64,000 nucleotides of DNA from Doris montereyensis (lineage: Eukaryota > Mollusca > Gastropoda > Nudibranchia > Dorididae). Location of the stretch: assembly GCA_037039925.1 (NCBI GenBank), contig JAXRKP010001692.1, positions 10,001 to 74,000 on the forward strand. The letters run 5' to 3'. Under the pieces are notes generated by a model that searched no databases, was not told the DNA's origin, and was given only the letters and a program-made list of their open reading frames with translations. The translations under genes were made by a program, and so were the position numbers. Shown piece by piece: positions 25,201-33,700 of the stretch (its first letter is position 1; every line of letters begins with the position of its first letter).

Positions 25201-25950
25201 AGTGACCTCAGCAATATTCGCCAAAGGGAACGGGATTTGTATGTTGCGGAGCTGGAGGTATTTTCCTCACGTGTGTCTTCACGTAGCTCTGATTCAAATG
25301 CACAAACAAAAGATGGAAACGGTTCCCAAGTCAAAGAGCGAGAAAGGTCTACCAAGTTGAAACCATTCAGTCGTCGTAAAGGTCAAATGCGTTCACCATC
25401 AAGTGATGAATCATCTGAATCTGATGCAACAACAAAAGCATCAAAAATTGACTCTGTTGTGAATAGTAAAAAACGAAAGAAAAGATGTAAAGCCGCCTCG
25501 GCAAATTTGCCTCAAACTTCATCCAGTCTTTCTGCCTCTAACTCTAACAGTGACGCACCCCAACAGAGGCCTAGCGTCAAAGGTTTTAAATTAAAAATTG
25601 AAACTGAAAGAAGTACAGGACAAATAGCACCTCCATCTTCAGTTGCAAGCTTTTCTTCCCTGCAGGTACCACACCTGCCATCAACTTCATCTTCGTCTGT
25701 ATCTCATCCCAACTCAAGTCACCACAAGAAGCCATCTCTCAGCAGGTGCTCAAACGCCACTGCTCGTTTCAAAATCAAGGAGAAAAAACCAGTATTTCAT
25801 GCAGAAGACACTGAACCTAGCAATAGCAATGACGCGTCTTGTGACACAAAGGAAGCGGTGACGTTTAAGAAAGTGAAAAAGAGCAAAGGCAGGAAATTCA
25901 GGAAACATGCCTTTAAGGATTCTTGCACATCTAGTGAGGATGATGATTAA
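8869..25950 (+). CDS. DCAF5: DCAF5, DDB1- and CUL4-associated factor 5 (whole gene, 9 exons recognised)
   Basis: DCAF5 is a WD40 substrate receptor that docks on DDB1 in the nuclear CUL4-RING ubiquitin ligase. Recognised coding exons are 8869-9089, 14947-15090, 16379-16415, 16905-17044, 18121-18247, 19982-20186, 21686-21755, 22575-22690 and 23566-25950. All junctions are GT/AG and their phases fit. Diagnostic matches to the family include LGHFGCVNAIEFS, SGGDDRRLLLW, FNPSEPRFIATANSKHGVAL, LKGHRSIVNQVRY, SSGVEKLIKMW, YTHEEY-like YSHEEYIHMVL and MIAFFDSLIQREVE. The WDxR motif in LWDVRKPR (exon 5) is the DWD box that contacts DDB1. The tail is a long serine-rich disordered region with a tandem duplication. 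Frame breaks at 8882-8886, 9019-9020, 24805-24806 and 24894-24900 interrupt the reading but look like consensus errors. A first exon further upstream cannot be excluded. Confidence 0.93.
9640..9795 (-). mobile_element. Family A SINE, partial
   Basis: The antisense of the shared body is visible: GGTCATTACGGCCCATCATA, GGTGATGATAATCACCTGG and CAGGTTTTTACCCCCAAGCC. It lies within DCAF5 intron 1. Confidence 0.6.
10547..10985. repeat. (GA)-rich tract, first copy of a tandem duplication
   Basis: Irregular AGAGACAGAGAGAGAAAC-type purine repeat. From about 10620 it resembles 11180-11545 word for word in order (GTAGACAGGTATACAGACAA; GATAGACAGAGGGACAGATA; GGGGCAGGACAGACAGG). Confidence 0.9.
10995..11176 (-). 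mobile_element. Family B SINE, 3' part
   Basis: Tail-first on the + strand: TTTGATATGATTTGATTTTA, then CATCCACAACTAAGG, GTGATCTCTGG, ATCTGCACACATGACC and GAGCCACCTACCTGGGCAAA. It breaks off into the next GA tract. Confidence 0.75.
11178..11545. repeat. (GA)-rich tract, second copy of a tandem duplication
   Basis: Same sequence order as 10620-10985, displaced by about 560 bp, and again followed by a family B SINE tail. Confidence 0.88.
11555..11840 (-). mobile_element. Family B SINE, near full length
   Basis: On the - strand it starts with GACTCGGTTGCCCAGATGCA and GTCGGCCTCTCAACC, then a degraded B box near 11775-11795. The body has GGTAGGTGGCTCGACATCTA and GTGTGCAGATCCCAACAC, and the tail ends AAATCAAATCATATCAAA. 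A poly-C run of about 20 follows at 11840-11860. Confidence 0.8.
12262..12536 (-). mobile_element. LINE (CR1/L2-like) reverse transcriptase C-terminus
   Basis: The - strand reads LAYKCLNDSGPKYLTKLL and continues as the usual CR1/L2 tail. Its 5' end (AAATGTCTCAATG and neighbours near 12500-12535) overlaps the 3' end of the inverted segment at 12537-12835, as expected if both came from one copy. Confidence 0.75.
12537..13370 (+). mobile_element. LINE (CR1/L2-like) RT pieces, inverted relative to neighbour
   Basis: 12615-12830 reads LKKLQRIQTFAARIVF, then LLQSLHW and KIATLAYKCL. 12845-12900 reads LLDFSAAFDTIDHDI, RT block A with its catalytic Asp. 13020-13225 reads LHFGVSQESMLGPILFTLY and YHLYAEDIQFY, where AEDI replaces the FADD box. 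Stops and shifts occur throughout, and the fragment order is not collinear. Dead copy. Confidence 0.8.
13600..13863 (-). mobile_element. LINE RT fragment
   Basis: The - strand reads SRLDYCNPSIHGLPKYT and LQKLQNKAVRMVLRTK, the (S)RLDYCNxLxxGLP and LQ(R/N)xxARxV motifs of CR1/L2-type LINEs. The order and frame are interrupted near 13630. Confidence 0.75.
13870..14940. other. Intronic stretch without recognised element
   Basis: DCAF5 intron 1. It contains AT-rich sequence and a short CTAACCTAACC-like run near 14160-14172. A - strand open frame at 14368-14628 has SHLPSDLISFRTHLFKIK, which might be a LINE C-terminal remnant, but support is thin. Confidence 0.4.
14947..15090 (+). CDS. DCAF5: DCAF5 exon 2
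   Basis: Acceptor TTAACAG, donor GGAG|GTAAAT. Completes the first WD repeat (SGGDDRRLLLWNVW) and starts the second (HMSNINSCSFD, VVTGG). Enters in phase 1 and leaves in phase 1. Confidence 0.95.
15655..15765 (+). mobile_element. Family A SINE, middle fragment
   Basis: GGGAAAGACACTTTACATCA, then TTTTTTCACTCGACTGAGG and CAAATGGGCTCAGG match the middle of the 27.1-kb copy. Both the head and the tail are missing. Confidence 0.65.
16379..16415 (+). CDS. DCAF5: DCAF5 exon 3 (37-nt microexon)
   Basis: Acceptor ATAATGCAG, donor AAC|GTAAGT. Encodes GSDGRVIVHDIAT, the strand end of WD repeat 2. Its phases match both neighbours. Confidence 0.93.
16905..17044 (+). CDS. DCAF5: DCAF5 exon 4
   Basis: Acceptor TTCTTTCAG, donor AGTG|GTAAGT. 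Encodes WD repeat 3: LKTVSVYGLSD, then IIALASDDGKVQILDTR. The terminal LDTR is a weak second WDxR-like site. Confidence 0.95.
17585..17862 (-). mobile_element. Family A SINE, near full length
   Basis: The antisense copy has the complete set of marks: GACGTCTGTGGCCGAGTGGT (A box) at its 5' end near 17850, a B box equivalent to CACAGGTTTAAATC at 17790-17805, TTCCTTGGGAAAGACATTC, then CACTCGACCTAGGTGCAAAT, ending near 17600 with GGGCCGTAATCGTAATGGCC. It lies in DCAF5 intron 4. Confidence 0.8.
18121..18247 (+). CDS. DCAF5: DCAF5 exon 5, carries the DWD box
   Basis: Acceptor ACGTTCACAG, donor CCACG|GTAGGG. Encodes MHSVMFNPSEPRFIATANS and VALWDVRKPR. The WDVR tetrapeptide is the DDB1-contacting WDxR motif expected in DCAF proteins. 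Confidence 0.95.
18401..19405. mobile_element. Non-autonomous pogo/Tigger-like element (MITE, about 1 kb)
   Basis: The left end CAGCAGCATCGCCTAAATGC and the right end, read inverted, CAGTAGTGACCGCCTAAATG form terminal inverted repeats of about 20 bp starting CAG. They are flanked by TA on both sides (18399-18400 and 19406-19407), the Tc1/mariner/pogo target duplication. The element repeats the word GCCTAAATGCCCG several times near both ends and contains a (CT)n run. No transposase frame is present. It sits in DCAF5 intron 5. Its right end recurs at about 32545-32633. Confidence 0.8.
19158..19275. repeat. (CT)n microsatellite
   Basis: About 85 bp of pure (TC)n followed by a TTTCTCTC variant, inside the pogo-like element. 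Confidence 0.97.
19982..20186 (+). CDS. DCAF5: DCAF5 exon 6
   Basis: Acceptor TTCTTTTCCAG, donor GATGAG|GTAGGT. Encodes CMSVRFNTRGDQLLVLRRR, PVLYDMSAMHSICKFD and SASFAGLQDE, closely following the family pattern FNxxGxQLLxLRRR and PVLYD. Confidence 0.96.
20381..20461. repeat. Foldback hairpin element, copy 1
   Basis: The left arm (20381-20419, ending AAAGACAGAACA) and the right arm (20423-20461, starting TGTTCTGTGTTTATTGGTGG) are imperfect inverted repeats of about 39 nt with a 3-nt loop. The flanks carry a direct ACACTTTGATAA (near 20346 and 20476). A related hairpin lies at 36106-36212. It is in DCAF5 intron 6. Confidence 0.8.
20573..20892 (+). mobile_element. Family B SINE, full length
   Basis: The head GTGACTCAGTAATCCAGAGG, then GTTTCAAGCCCGG (B-box-like), TGGTCCAGGTAGATGGATTG, GGAGGCTCTGTGTTCAGGTC, GGCTGTTTACAGGGCAGTCC, and a tail of AAATCAAATCAAAATC. 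Same architecture as copies at 11.6, 38.9 and 44.2 kb. In DCAF5 intron 6. Confidence 0.82.
21686..21755 (+). CDS. DCAF5: DCAF5 exon 7
   Basis: Acceptor TTTAATTTTATAG, donor TTCCT|GTAAGT. Encodes FVMSGSDDFCVYLWKIPDN, the expected SGSDDFxxYxWxIP repeat. Confidence 0.95.
22300..22385 (-). mobile_element. Family A SINE, 3' fragment
   Basis: GTTCCTTCAACTCCACGGCA, TTACAGCCCATAGAGCC and TATAGCATGAAGTGGAACAG match the inverted 3' end of the 27.1-kb copy. Confidence 0.6.
22575..22690 (+). CDS. DCAF5: DCAF5 exon 8
   Basis: Acceptor TTTCATTTCAG, donor ATCAAG|GTATAA. Encodes ILKGHRSIVNQVRYCPHN and ILSSGVEKLIK, the last WD repeat. Confidence 0.96.
23566..25950 (+). CDS. DCAF5: DCAF5 last exon: end of WD domain plus long disordered tail
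   Basis: Acceptor TTTTATCAG at 23565. It opens with MWTPYALPGSTGHLKHSRR, then YSHEEYIHMVLRAGSFLSHD and MIAFFDSLIQREVE, all DCAF5-specific. The tail has SA/ST dipeptide runs (23930-24005), a serine-rich acidic region, and two copies of an about 190-residue module. A one-base deletion at 24805-24806 (AA where copy 2 has AAA) shifts the frame and gives a stop at 24886-24888. A one-base gain in the A run at 24894-24900 (A7, against A6 in copy 2) restores the original frame, which then runs to TAA at 25948-25950. Copy 2 carries the basic stretch SKKRKKRCK, a likely nuclear signal. Confidence 0.93.
24436..25575 (+). repeat. 570-bp tandem duplication inside the DCAF5 last exon
   Basis: Copy 1 is about 24436-25003 and copy 2 about 25004-25575. 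Each encodes TNDGGGG, MYSVSSSNTNPQS, RGAINRSDLSNIRQRERDLY, QTKDGN, KERERSTKLKPFSRRK, DESSESDATTKASKIDSVV and LPQTSSSLSASNSNSDA. The copies differ at scattered sites only, most of them in the first 170 bp. Copy 2 has six extra bases in the GGA run. The duplication is recent, or the region is misassembled. Confidence 0.93.
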
Positions 25951-26053
25951 GAAACGGACGTTCTTATCAGAGAGATGTGTTCTGTATAAATGTCAAGCTG
26001 AAATATGTAACAAAAATGTATTTCTGGGAGGGAACACTTTTAAATAATGAATC

Positions 26054-26059
26054 AATAAA
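26054..26059 (+). terminator. Likely DCAF5 polyadenylation signal
   Basis: AATAAA 104 bases after the stop codon at 25948-25950, in an AT-rich 3' UTR. Confidence 0.55.
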
Positions 26060-27110
26060 TTTCCTTACTTTCCTTTGGGTTGCCTTATGGAGGATTGAAG
26101 TGACAACTCATACGAATCTTAAGATAAATTAAGTTTGATTCCTTTTTGTATTAACCCATTGCTATTCAATGTTTAATTAGATCATTAGCGTATATCATTT
26201 CAAAAACAGGGAGATAACTCGTACAACATAACAACAGTGTCAGTAAAATATTTCTTGTGCATACACTGCTTGAAATAATTTTATTTTTAAAAAATACTTT
26301 TAGATTCTAAATTATTCATCTTTCATTTCATTTATGACATGCCTCCATATTATCTTTGACACTGTTCAGTTCGTTAGACCACTCAGAAGTTGATGGTTCA
26401 GTAGAAGATCATGACTCTCCATCAGCAGTAAAAAAATTTGTTTTGATGTAGTTCTAGATCTAAACTGCTGTCATTCTCAAACTCAACATCAATTAAAGGC
26501 TGTTTCACCATCAAAATTTACATCATTGGCCTCTATGCTACATAAAACATCTTCAATTCAGGAATTGAGAAAATAAAACGCCCTTTCACAGCAGGTACAC
26601 ATGTGTGTACTTGTCAATAAATTGTTGTCTGTTTTAAAATATGAATGGTGCGATAGCCAGTGGAGAAATTTTGATTGATACTTTTGTTATAATGTACTCT
26701 CCACTTCCTGAAAGCAGAAGAAGTAATTTAATTATTGTACATGTAGTTTCAACGTAAATGAGCTCCAATACACACTGGTATTTTCGTTATAGGGTCAGAC
26801 ACATATTGTTGTGGGCGCATTGAGTAGCAATGGGTTAGAATAAAGTAGGATCCCTTTACTTCTTATGTATATCTAGCAAGTCTGAGGTCAGGTATGAAAA
26901 CAAAGGCTGAAAATTGTGAAATTAAACAAATGATTTTTAAGGTTGAAACTATTTCCACACAAATATTGACGTTTGGGGTAAGAAAAGCAAAAGGGGGAGT
27001 TTTAATCCAATATTGTCATAACTTCCAATTTTAAAACTTTAAATGATTTGTGACTTTCATAATCAATATAATATAGTTTTTCAGCTTTTAGTGAGCAGGT
27101 TAAGTATGTT
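26060..27110. other. Intergenic, no recognised feature
   Basis: AT-rich sequence downstream of DCAF5. A further AATAAA sits near 26572 and may be an alternative end. No exon of either convergent gene was found here. Confidence 0.5.
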
Positions 27111-27111
27111 A

Positions 27112-27408
27112 TATGGTGTCAGTGGCCGAGTGATTAGGCTGGCGGACTTTGGACCATGAGGTCCTGGGTTTGAATTTTAGCAAAGCTCAGTGACGTTGTG
27201 TTCCTTAGGAAAGACACATATTTTCCCCACTCGACTGAGGTGCAAATGACTACAAGCTTTGGCTTGGGAGGCCAAACCTAACCTACATCAAATTAGCATC
27301 CTGTCCAGGAGGTGATTATTATCACCTGTTCCATTTCATGTTATAGAAACTGGGATAAGCCCTGATTCTATGGGCTGCAATTGCTTTGAAGGAACTTTAC
27401 TCTACTAA
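27112..27408 (+). mobile_element. Family A SINE, best complete copy
   Basis: A box GTGTCAGTGGCCGAGTGATT (27116-27135) and B box CCTGGGTTTGAATTTTAGC. The body has GTTCCTTAGGAAAGACACAT and CACTCGACTGAGGTGCAAAT, then CATCAAATTAGCATCCTGTC and GAGGTGATTATTATCACCTG, ending ATTCTATGGGCTGCAATTGC. The head resembles a tRNA with GTGGCCGAGTGG, as in Leu or Ser tRNAs. Confidence 0.85.
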
Positions 27409-27839
27409 GTATGTATGCTTAAGGCAGGAAGAATTTGGATTAAAAATCTGTTTTTAAGCTACAAGCACAAGTATAGTACCGTATAAAGCTCCAATACAAT
27501 TCAGAATTTCACCAACAGTTTGTTTTAATACCGGTCATTATTTAAAATATTCAAGCAATGTTTGTGTGCAAGATTTGTGTTGTAGTTATACTTACACTAA
27601 GATGTAACCAACCATGAAAAGGCTCTTTATCAAGAGATATTTTCAAAATTTATGTCAAATAAAATACACTTAGTCAAAGGCACACATGTATTTTGTTATA
27701 ATTTCTATCTTTACTTGTTTGTTTTGTTTTTGTTCATGTTATCTTTCATTTTTATTTTTAATTGTATTCAGAGGAGGGGGGGGGGATGTGAATGTATTCG
27801 TACTGGCGTTGTTAACTCGTGCAACTGTAAGTGCAGATC

Positions 27840-28140
27840 ATTTACCCAAGTTCTACAGCTTAGATTTTTTCATGAACAAGAAGGGAAATGTATCTCAGTA
27901 ATCAACTACAGTACTATGGTTGAGAATTTGTAACACAATGAAGATAATAGGTTGGTCTGGGCAAATATTTCATGAATGGGATACATGTATGTAAACCCGT
28001 TCAGAATTTTGAAAACATGTTTAGCTCTGCTTTCTATTTCCACACTTTGTTCCAGTGTGAAGGTATGGTAGATTTTAAGCAGAGTAGGCGGCATGGAAAG
28101 CAATGGTAAACTACCACTAGTGCCACTGCACATCATGCCG
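27840..28140 (-). mobile_element. Possible LINE C-terminal remnant
   Basis: The - strand frame contains FTLEQSVEIESRAKHVFKIL followed by NGFTYMY. This fits the region after the LINE RT domain, where LPxxQRxExxxxxxxFKxLNG is common. No RT catalytic box is present. It may be chance. Confidence 0.4.
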
Positions 28141-28200
28141 TATGTATACCTAGAAAAGTCAGGACTCTACATCTGATTAGCCTACTCTCAACTCTTGTAA

Positions 28201-28324
28201 CACACAAGAAACTGATCCCCTTAGACTAGAGTAAGAGAAAACTGCAAAATAATCAGTAAGATAACAATGATAAAGTGACACACAAGAAACTGATCCCCTT
28301 AGACTAGAGTAAGAGAAAACTGCA
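28201..28324. repeat. 46-bp direct repeat, period 78
   Basis: The segment starting CACACAAGAAACTGATCCCC is identical at 28201-28246 and 28279-28324, separated by 32 bp. Confidence 0.95.
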
Positions 28325-28329
28325 CAAAT

Positions 28330-29985
28330 TAAAAGATTAATACAAAAGCCAAATACGTTACTTCAATTTTTAACATTTTATTTTCACTTAAGAAGTATAA
28401 GCACAACACTGACATATTTATCACAATCAGACAGATGTTCCCCTGATTTGTAGAGCTTTCTCTTCTAATCTATAATTGAACTGGTTTTTGAAATCCAAGT
28501 ATCCCCCCCCCAGTGCTTGCCACGCCTCTCTCAAACTCAGGTATTCTCCATTTTCTCTTCAGTCAAATTTGTATACAAAACTTCTGATCGCTTCACAAGG
28601 CAGTGGTAGTAAGTAGAATTCATTAATCTTAATCTCTACACTCAAATCTATCTCATCTCATGCCGAGGTCGTGGATTCGAGTTAATCCAGTGCCCAAAAA
28701 TTGGTACACATCTTTATTTACATACAAAGAACATGCATTGGTTTGGCCAATCTGTCAAACTTTTATAGTTTTAAGGGGATGTTGAAAATTGCATAAAAAA
28801 ACTTTACAATTTACAATTGTTTCAACCAAAAACATTCACATCTCAGAAAGTATACAACATAACAATAATAACATCTAACACAAGCACATTTTTATTTTAT
28901 ACATTGCAATGAAAGTAAGGTCAGTACAAATTTCAAGTCATTCGGTTGAAAAATCCAAGCTACGTTAGCAAAATAAGATCCAAAAAGTATATTTTGAGAT
29001 ATTCGCATTGGAACTTATTGAAAGTTTATGTGTTGCTTTTGGTGAAGTTTTTTTAATGTTAAGTGAATCGCATAAACTTAGAAAAGAGTAGGATAATACT
29101 TTGAAACGTCATGACACCTTGAGAGGCTCTCAAATACTTTTGATAACAGGTGCATGGAATATGTCACATATTTTCCAGGCGATCTATGGCAATGTTCAGG
29201 ACAATCCGTCAAAAATAGATTTTTGGGATAAAAAGTACATTGTAATGATTGAAATGAGTACCAACTTTCAATGCCTTAGACAAATTTACTGTCTTCTATA
29301 GTACAACAGATGTGTTGAAAGTTATGTCTGCATCGTTACTAAAAAAAATGAAGAGAAATTTAAAGAATCGATATTGACCTTTTATGGTATCATTGTGAAG
29401 GGAAGTGCTTGATCTGAAAATTCAATAAGCTAGATCTGTCCCGTAAAAATGGCTATCTCAGGACCCACTCCTTCCTTTAAACATAAATTATTATTATTAC
29501 CATTTTCTTCATAATACCTGCAACTCTTGTTGATGTATATAATAAGACAATATATTTTGGAGGAAAAAATTATAAACAAATTCTGATATTAATAATAATA
29601 TTTTTAAAATGTATGGCACTCAATAAACTACATACACAATACTTTAAGTTTTTGTGCACACGTTCAAATAAAAATATAAAAGATAAGTCCAACAAGTAAT
29701 ACGCTACAATGACATTAAAATTTATATTATTGACCAGTAATACAATACTTTGCAAAGAATAGCTAAAAAGCTAAAAAATTTAATCAAAGAATTGAACATA
29801 TTCTAGCGGCGTTCTTCTTCACTTCTTCTTCTTCATTGGGATGCAGAAACCTCTTGGGGTGGAGGACAGGTCTTCATTGTACAATCCTAACTAAAAGGGA
29901 GATCATTTCCATGCACACAGTACAGCAAAATATGTAACACATAGGTAAAATTAATGGTACAGAACAGAGTCAAATTCAATCACAG
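28330..29985. other. Intergenic stretch, no gene recognised
   Basis: AT-rich. Around 29095-29130 the word CTTTGAAACGTCATGACACC, followed by TTGAGAGGCT, resembles 36790-36830, so a diverged unnamed repeat is present at both sites. Confidence 0.4.
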
Positions 29986-29989
29986 GGAA

Positions 29990-30240
29990 TGTATCACTTC
30001 ACTGGCCAAAAATATGATTTAGTATGACAAACTCTGACAGAGTGCTGGCATCTATGACTTCAGGGGCAGACTATTCCACAAACGAATAGCTGAAGGGAAG
30101 AAGGAGTTGATATGCATCTTGATCCTAGATTTGGAGACAATTAATTTTCTGCTGTGACCTATTCCAATGTGAGTTGGATTAGAGCTTTGTAAATTGTAGC
30201 AGTTCGACTGGGTAGGGATTGGACATTGTTAATCAGGTGC
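29990..30240 (-). mobile_element. LINE C-terminal fragment
   Basis: The - strand reads SKIRIHINSFFPSAIRLWNS followed by LP and IDASTLSEF. This is the FFPxxIRxWNSLP motif that ends many jockey/RTE/CR1-type ORF2 proteins. It ends about 260 bp from the AP4M1 stop codon. Confidence 0.75.
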
Positions 30241-30393
30241 CATCATGTATCAAGTAAATAACACAGAAATTTTCTTTATTATTTGGCCCTACATCACAAA
30301 GTTTTTGTTATCTCCCCTTGGTCAGTGGCATGGATTAATGTCCATGAAACAAAGCCAAAATCATAATTCACATTTTGCTACAGAAAATGAAAA

Positions 30394-30399
30394 TTTATT
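30394..30399 (-). terminator. Candidate AP4M1 polyadenylation signal
   Basis: AATAAA on the - strand about 106 bases past the stop. A second AATAAA lies at 30275-30280. Which is used cannot be decided. Confidence 0.4.
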
Positions 30400-30504
30400 A
30401 AAGCAACGACGAGTACTGAGCTCAATGATGCATTTCCTAAGACAATGAATGTAAAATTTTGACAATCGGAAAATCTTGATATTCAATTAGCATCACCATA
30501 TGTA

Positions 30505-30759
30505 TCACACTGGAGGTACGCTTAATTCATGCTCTACTTTCTGAGGTGATGTGTCCGTCCGAACTGAAAATGACGCAGCCTTTGTAGATACCCCAAAGAA
30601 GCACTGTGGGAAAACAGAGACCGTAGAGCCTCGCTGGGGTTCAACTCTTGCCGTCTTGACAACAAGGCCAGAGGCAGAAAAATGCATGACATTGAAGGTC
30701 AGTGTGATTGGTCCTATGTCTGCCAGCTGCAGGTCCTGGTCATCACTTTGTGTTGTGAG
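30505..30759 (-). CDS. AP4M1: AP4M1 exon 13 and stop
   Basis: Acceptor CTCCTTTTAG. IGPITLTFNVMHFSASGLVV is the conserved GPxxLxFExxxxxxSGLxV block, and FPQCFFGVSTKAASFSVRT aligns ungapped with the usual mu C-terminus. The conserved Trp of NPxKWV is Phe here. Sixteen residues extend past the usual end to TGA at 30507-30505. Confidence 0.92.
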   Translation of the reverse strand, partial: LTTQSDDQDLQLADIGPITLTFNVMHFSASGLVVKTARVEPQRGSTVSVFPQCFFGVSTKAASFSVRTDTSPQKVEHELSVPPV

Positions 30760-33700
30760 CTAAAAGGAGAGATATATTAAATATCATTATATGAATGAAG
30801 AGGAAGAACATTTGATGATATAGTAATTATAAAGGGTGTTTTTTAATTATAAATTGATAAGTTTCAAACAACAGGCTTATGTCTCCCATCTTGGAATAGG
30901 AATGCGTTGTATGGGACCCTCACCTCCAAAGTGACATCAACAAACTGGAGAAAATTCAAAGACAAGCAGCAAGATTTGCCTGCAACAATATTACGACCAG
31001 AGGAGCAGTGTCAGCAACATTATGCAACACCTAAATTGGAAGCCCCTAGAGGAACGAAGAAAAGACAACCGACTAAAATTCCTCCACAAAATAATTCACA
31101 GGAAAGTTTGCTGTCCCAATCGACCTCTTCACTCACAATAAACAACCATAGAGACACTTCACTAACACCAAGCGGAAATGAGATATATCACATACAACAC
31201 TAACATTTATAAGAACTCTTTCGTACGACCTAACAATCACTGCCTAGAATCCTTTGCCTAACTGGGTCGTTATGTCCCTGATATTTGTGATAAATGATAA
31301 GTAAACAGTTCAACACCGCTTTGTCAAAATACAGAAATGCAAAAGCCACAAATTAAGAGTCTCAACACCTCCATAATTTGCACAAGTTTGGGACACTTTG
31401 GAGTACACAAAATAAATAAATAAATAAATAGATAAGAAATTGGTATAACCCTTATTGCTTACTCAAATATGTCATTGGAATGTCAAATAAATTTAAACAC
31501 TTATCGAAAAAGTTGCACATCAAAGTGACTATAACCAATATCATCCATCTATAACGTCATAACTAAAAGTTCAGTTGGCGTACACACTAAACAAGCGAGC
31601 CACAAAAAACTTGAATAAATTTACAATCTTCATCGAAAATGCGGGTTATTGCAATTTTGTATCGGTTTATAAAAAAAAAAGACACATACTATATTCAAAA
31701 TATTTAATTTTAATACAAAGTGAACAAAGCTAGCCCTCTGTGAAGAAAAGGAGACTGTTAGTAGTGTTAGTTTCTTTCGAGAGTTAATCGTTTTTTCCAG
31801 TGTATTCAAAATATAAAACTGAATTTACATGATTGCTTTATTTTTTTTATTCAGTTGTCTCCTTACACCCTGTGTTTTTAAGTATTTTGAAATTCTAAAT
31901 GACCCATTGAGATTTTAATTAAATCAAAGCTTTTGGATTCCATAAAAATGTAAAAACTGAACAACAGCTCTTGCAGTATAAAACAATAAAACTATATAAT
32001 ATAAGGGTAGACCTGTCAAGTTTCAACCTCAGAATTTAGTAACAACTCCCTCATTTTTTCCTAATTTTAAATGAAAATTAGTAACAACCTTGACATTGAA
32101 GAATCTTGGTCTGAATATCAATCTAAGTAACCATTTAACGGTAGAATTCAACCCTAGTTAAAAGCTTGTACAAAATGGTCCATCCTCATTTCCCTCTTTT
32201 GTCAAAATTTTAATGTTACTTGTTACATTTCTTGCAACTTTAAGTATTATATACCAGTAATACCATGTTACGGTTTAGAACCTGGGGATTCCAAACATAT
32301 GAATTTAAGAGATAGCAGAGCACTGTGAGGCGAGTAAATTAGCCTTTAAAAGTCATGTTTTTCAGTCAAGGGGCGTAACTGTGCAAATTCTTGATCACGT
32401 GCCAGTGGCGCAATGTTACGCAGCACTGCCCGGGTCCGTGGACCGAAGTTCTCAATAAGATGTGAAGTCTGTGTTTGTGTTCAGCAACACCTCAGGCGTG
32501 ATGAAGTCCACGGCCAATGCCCTACCGTTGGTGCCCCAAATGCCCCTGACCTACTTTCGCCTAAATGCTGTTTCGCCTAAATGCCTGTTTTCTCTGCTTC
32601 TCAAGCACCGGGCATTTAGGCAGTCATTACTGTATTGCAAAGAAGACAGTGTGCATACTGGGGACGTAGAACCACCATCGTTATACTAGGCTTCTAAATC
32701 TCCAATATGGAACTAATTATTTTACAGCCAAACGAAAAAAATCAGAGAAGATTTTTAAAATTTCCTCCAGAGCTAGTACTCTCTAAAGATTTGTAATTTA
32801 TCTTGTGGTTTCATAGTCCCGTAATCAGCATCAATTTTTCGTAACAGTTACGGAAAATTTGTAAAACTAGGCAGGTCTGTAAGGACCAGATCATAAAGCA
32901 AATATCTATTTATGGTAACCTGTGGTTTACACCTCTTGATTTTTTTTTTTTTTTTTAAATAGAGAAAACTTACTCTGAAAGAAATGGTCTCTTCTGATCT
33001 TCCATGCATCTTCTTCATTTCCCATTCAGCAAGCTTTTGCTCTGGATTAAACTGACTGGATTGCCTCTCACCAAACTTGCTAGTAAAAACACTAGAGATA
33101 AGAAAAGAAAACAGATAAACAAAAAACCATTATATAATGTAATTCATTCTAATATCCACTGTCCCAACAATTCTTACACTTGTGTTTGTTTTGAAACCAA
33201 AGAAACAAGATGATCAATTTGACACCATTTGTGACCCATTGCAGAAAATGGGATGTATTAAAAATACAAGTTTTATTTCCTGCTGGGGGTGGGGGGTGGA
33301 ATGGCAGTTTGGGCTAAGTAAGATTGAAAATATTTATATTTATCGCAATCTCTATGGTGGATTAAATAAGACTTTTTACAATAAATTTATGGTTCAGTTA
33401 TAGTAAGTTATACAGATTGCAGTGAGGTTTACACAAAGCGAAGAAAAAAAAATCTATTGGAATTTTTCTTCTTACCTCATGACTTGATTGGGGAATTGCA
33501 CTTTCACTTTCAAAAGATGCTGTGGCATGACTTTCTCCTTGATTTATAAGCCTCAATACAAGTTTTTTATCCCTTTTTTTTTTTAAAACAGGAAGAGAAA
33601 TTATATTTTTTATATAGCCCATTATAAGACAATACTATTTTTAATTGGTAGCATCAAGAAATTTTACTTTATCATATTTAAATATATATTGTAATCTTAA

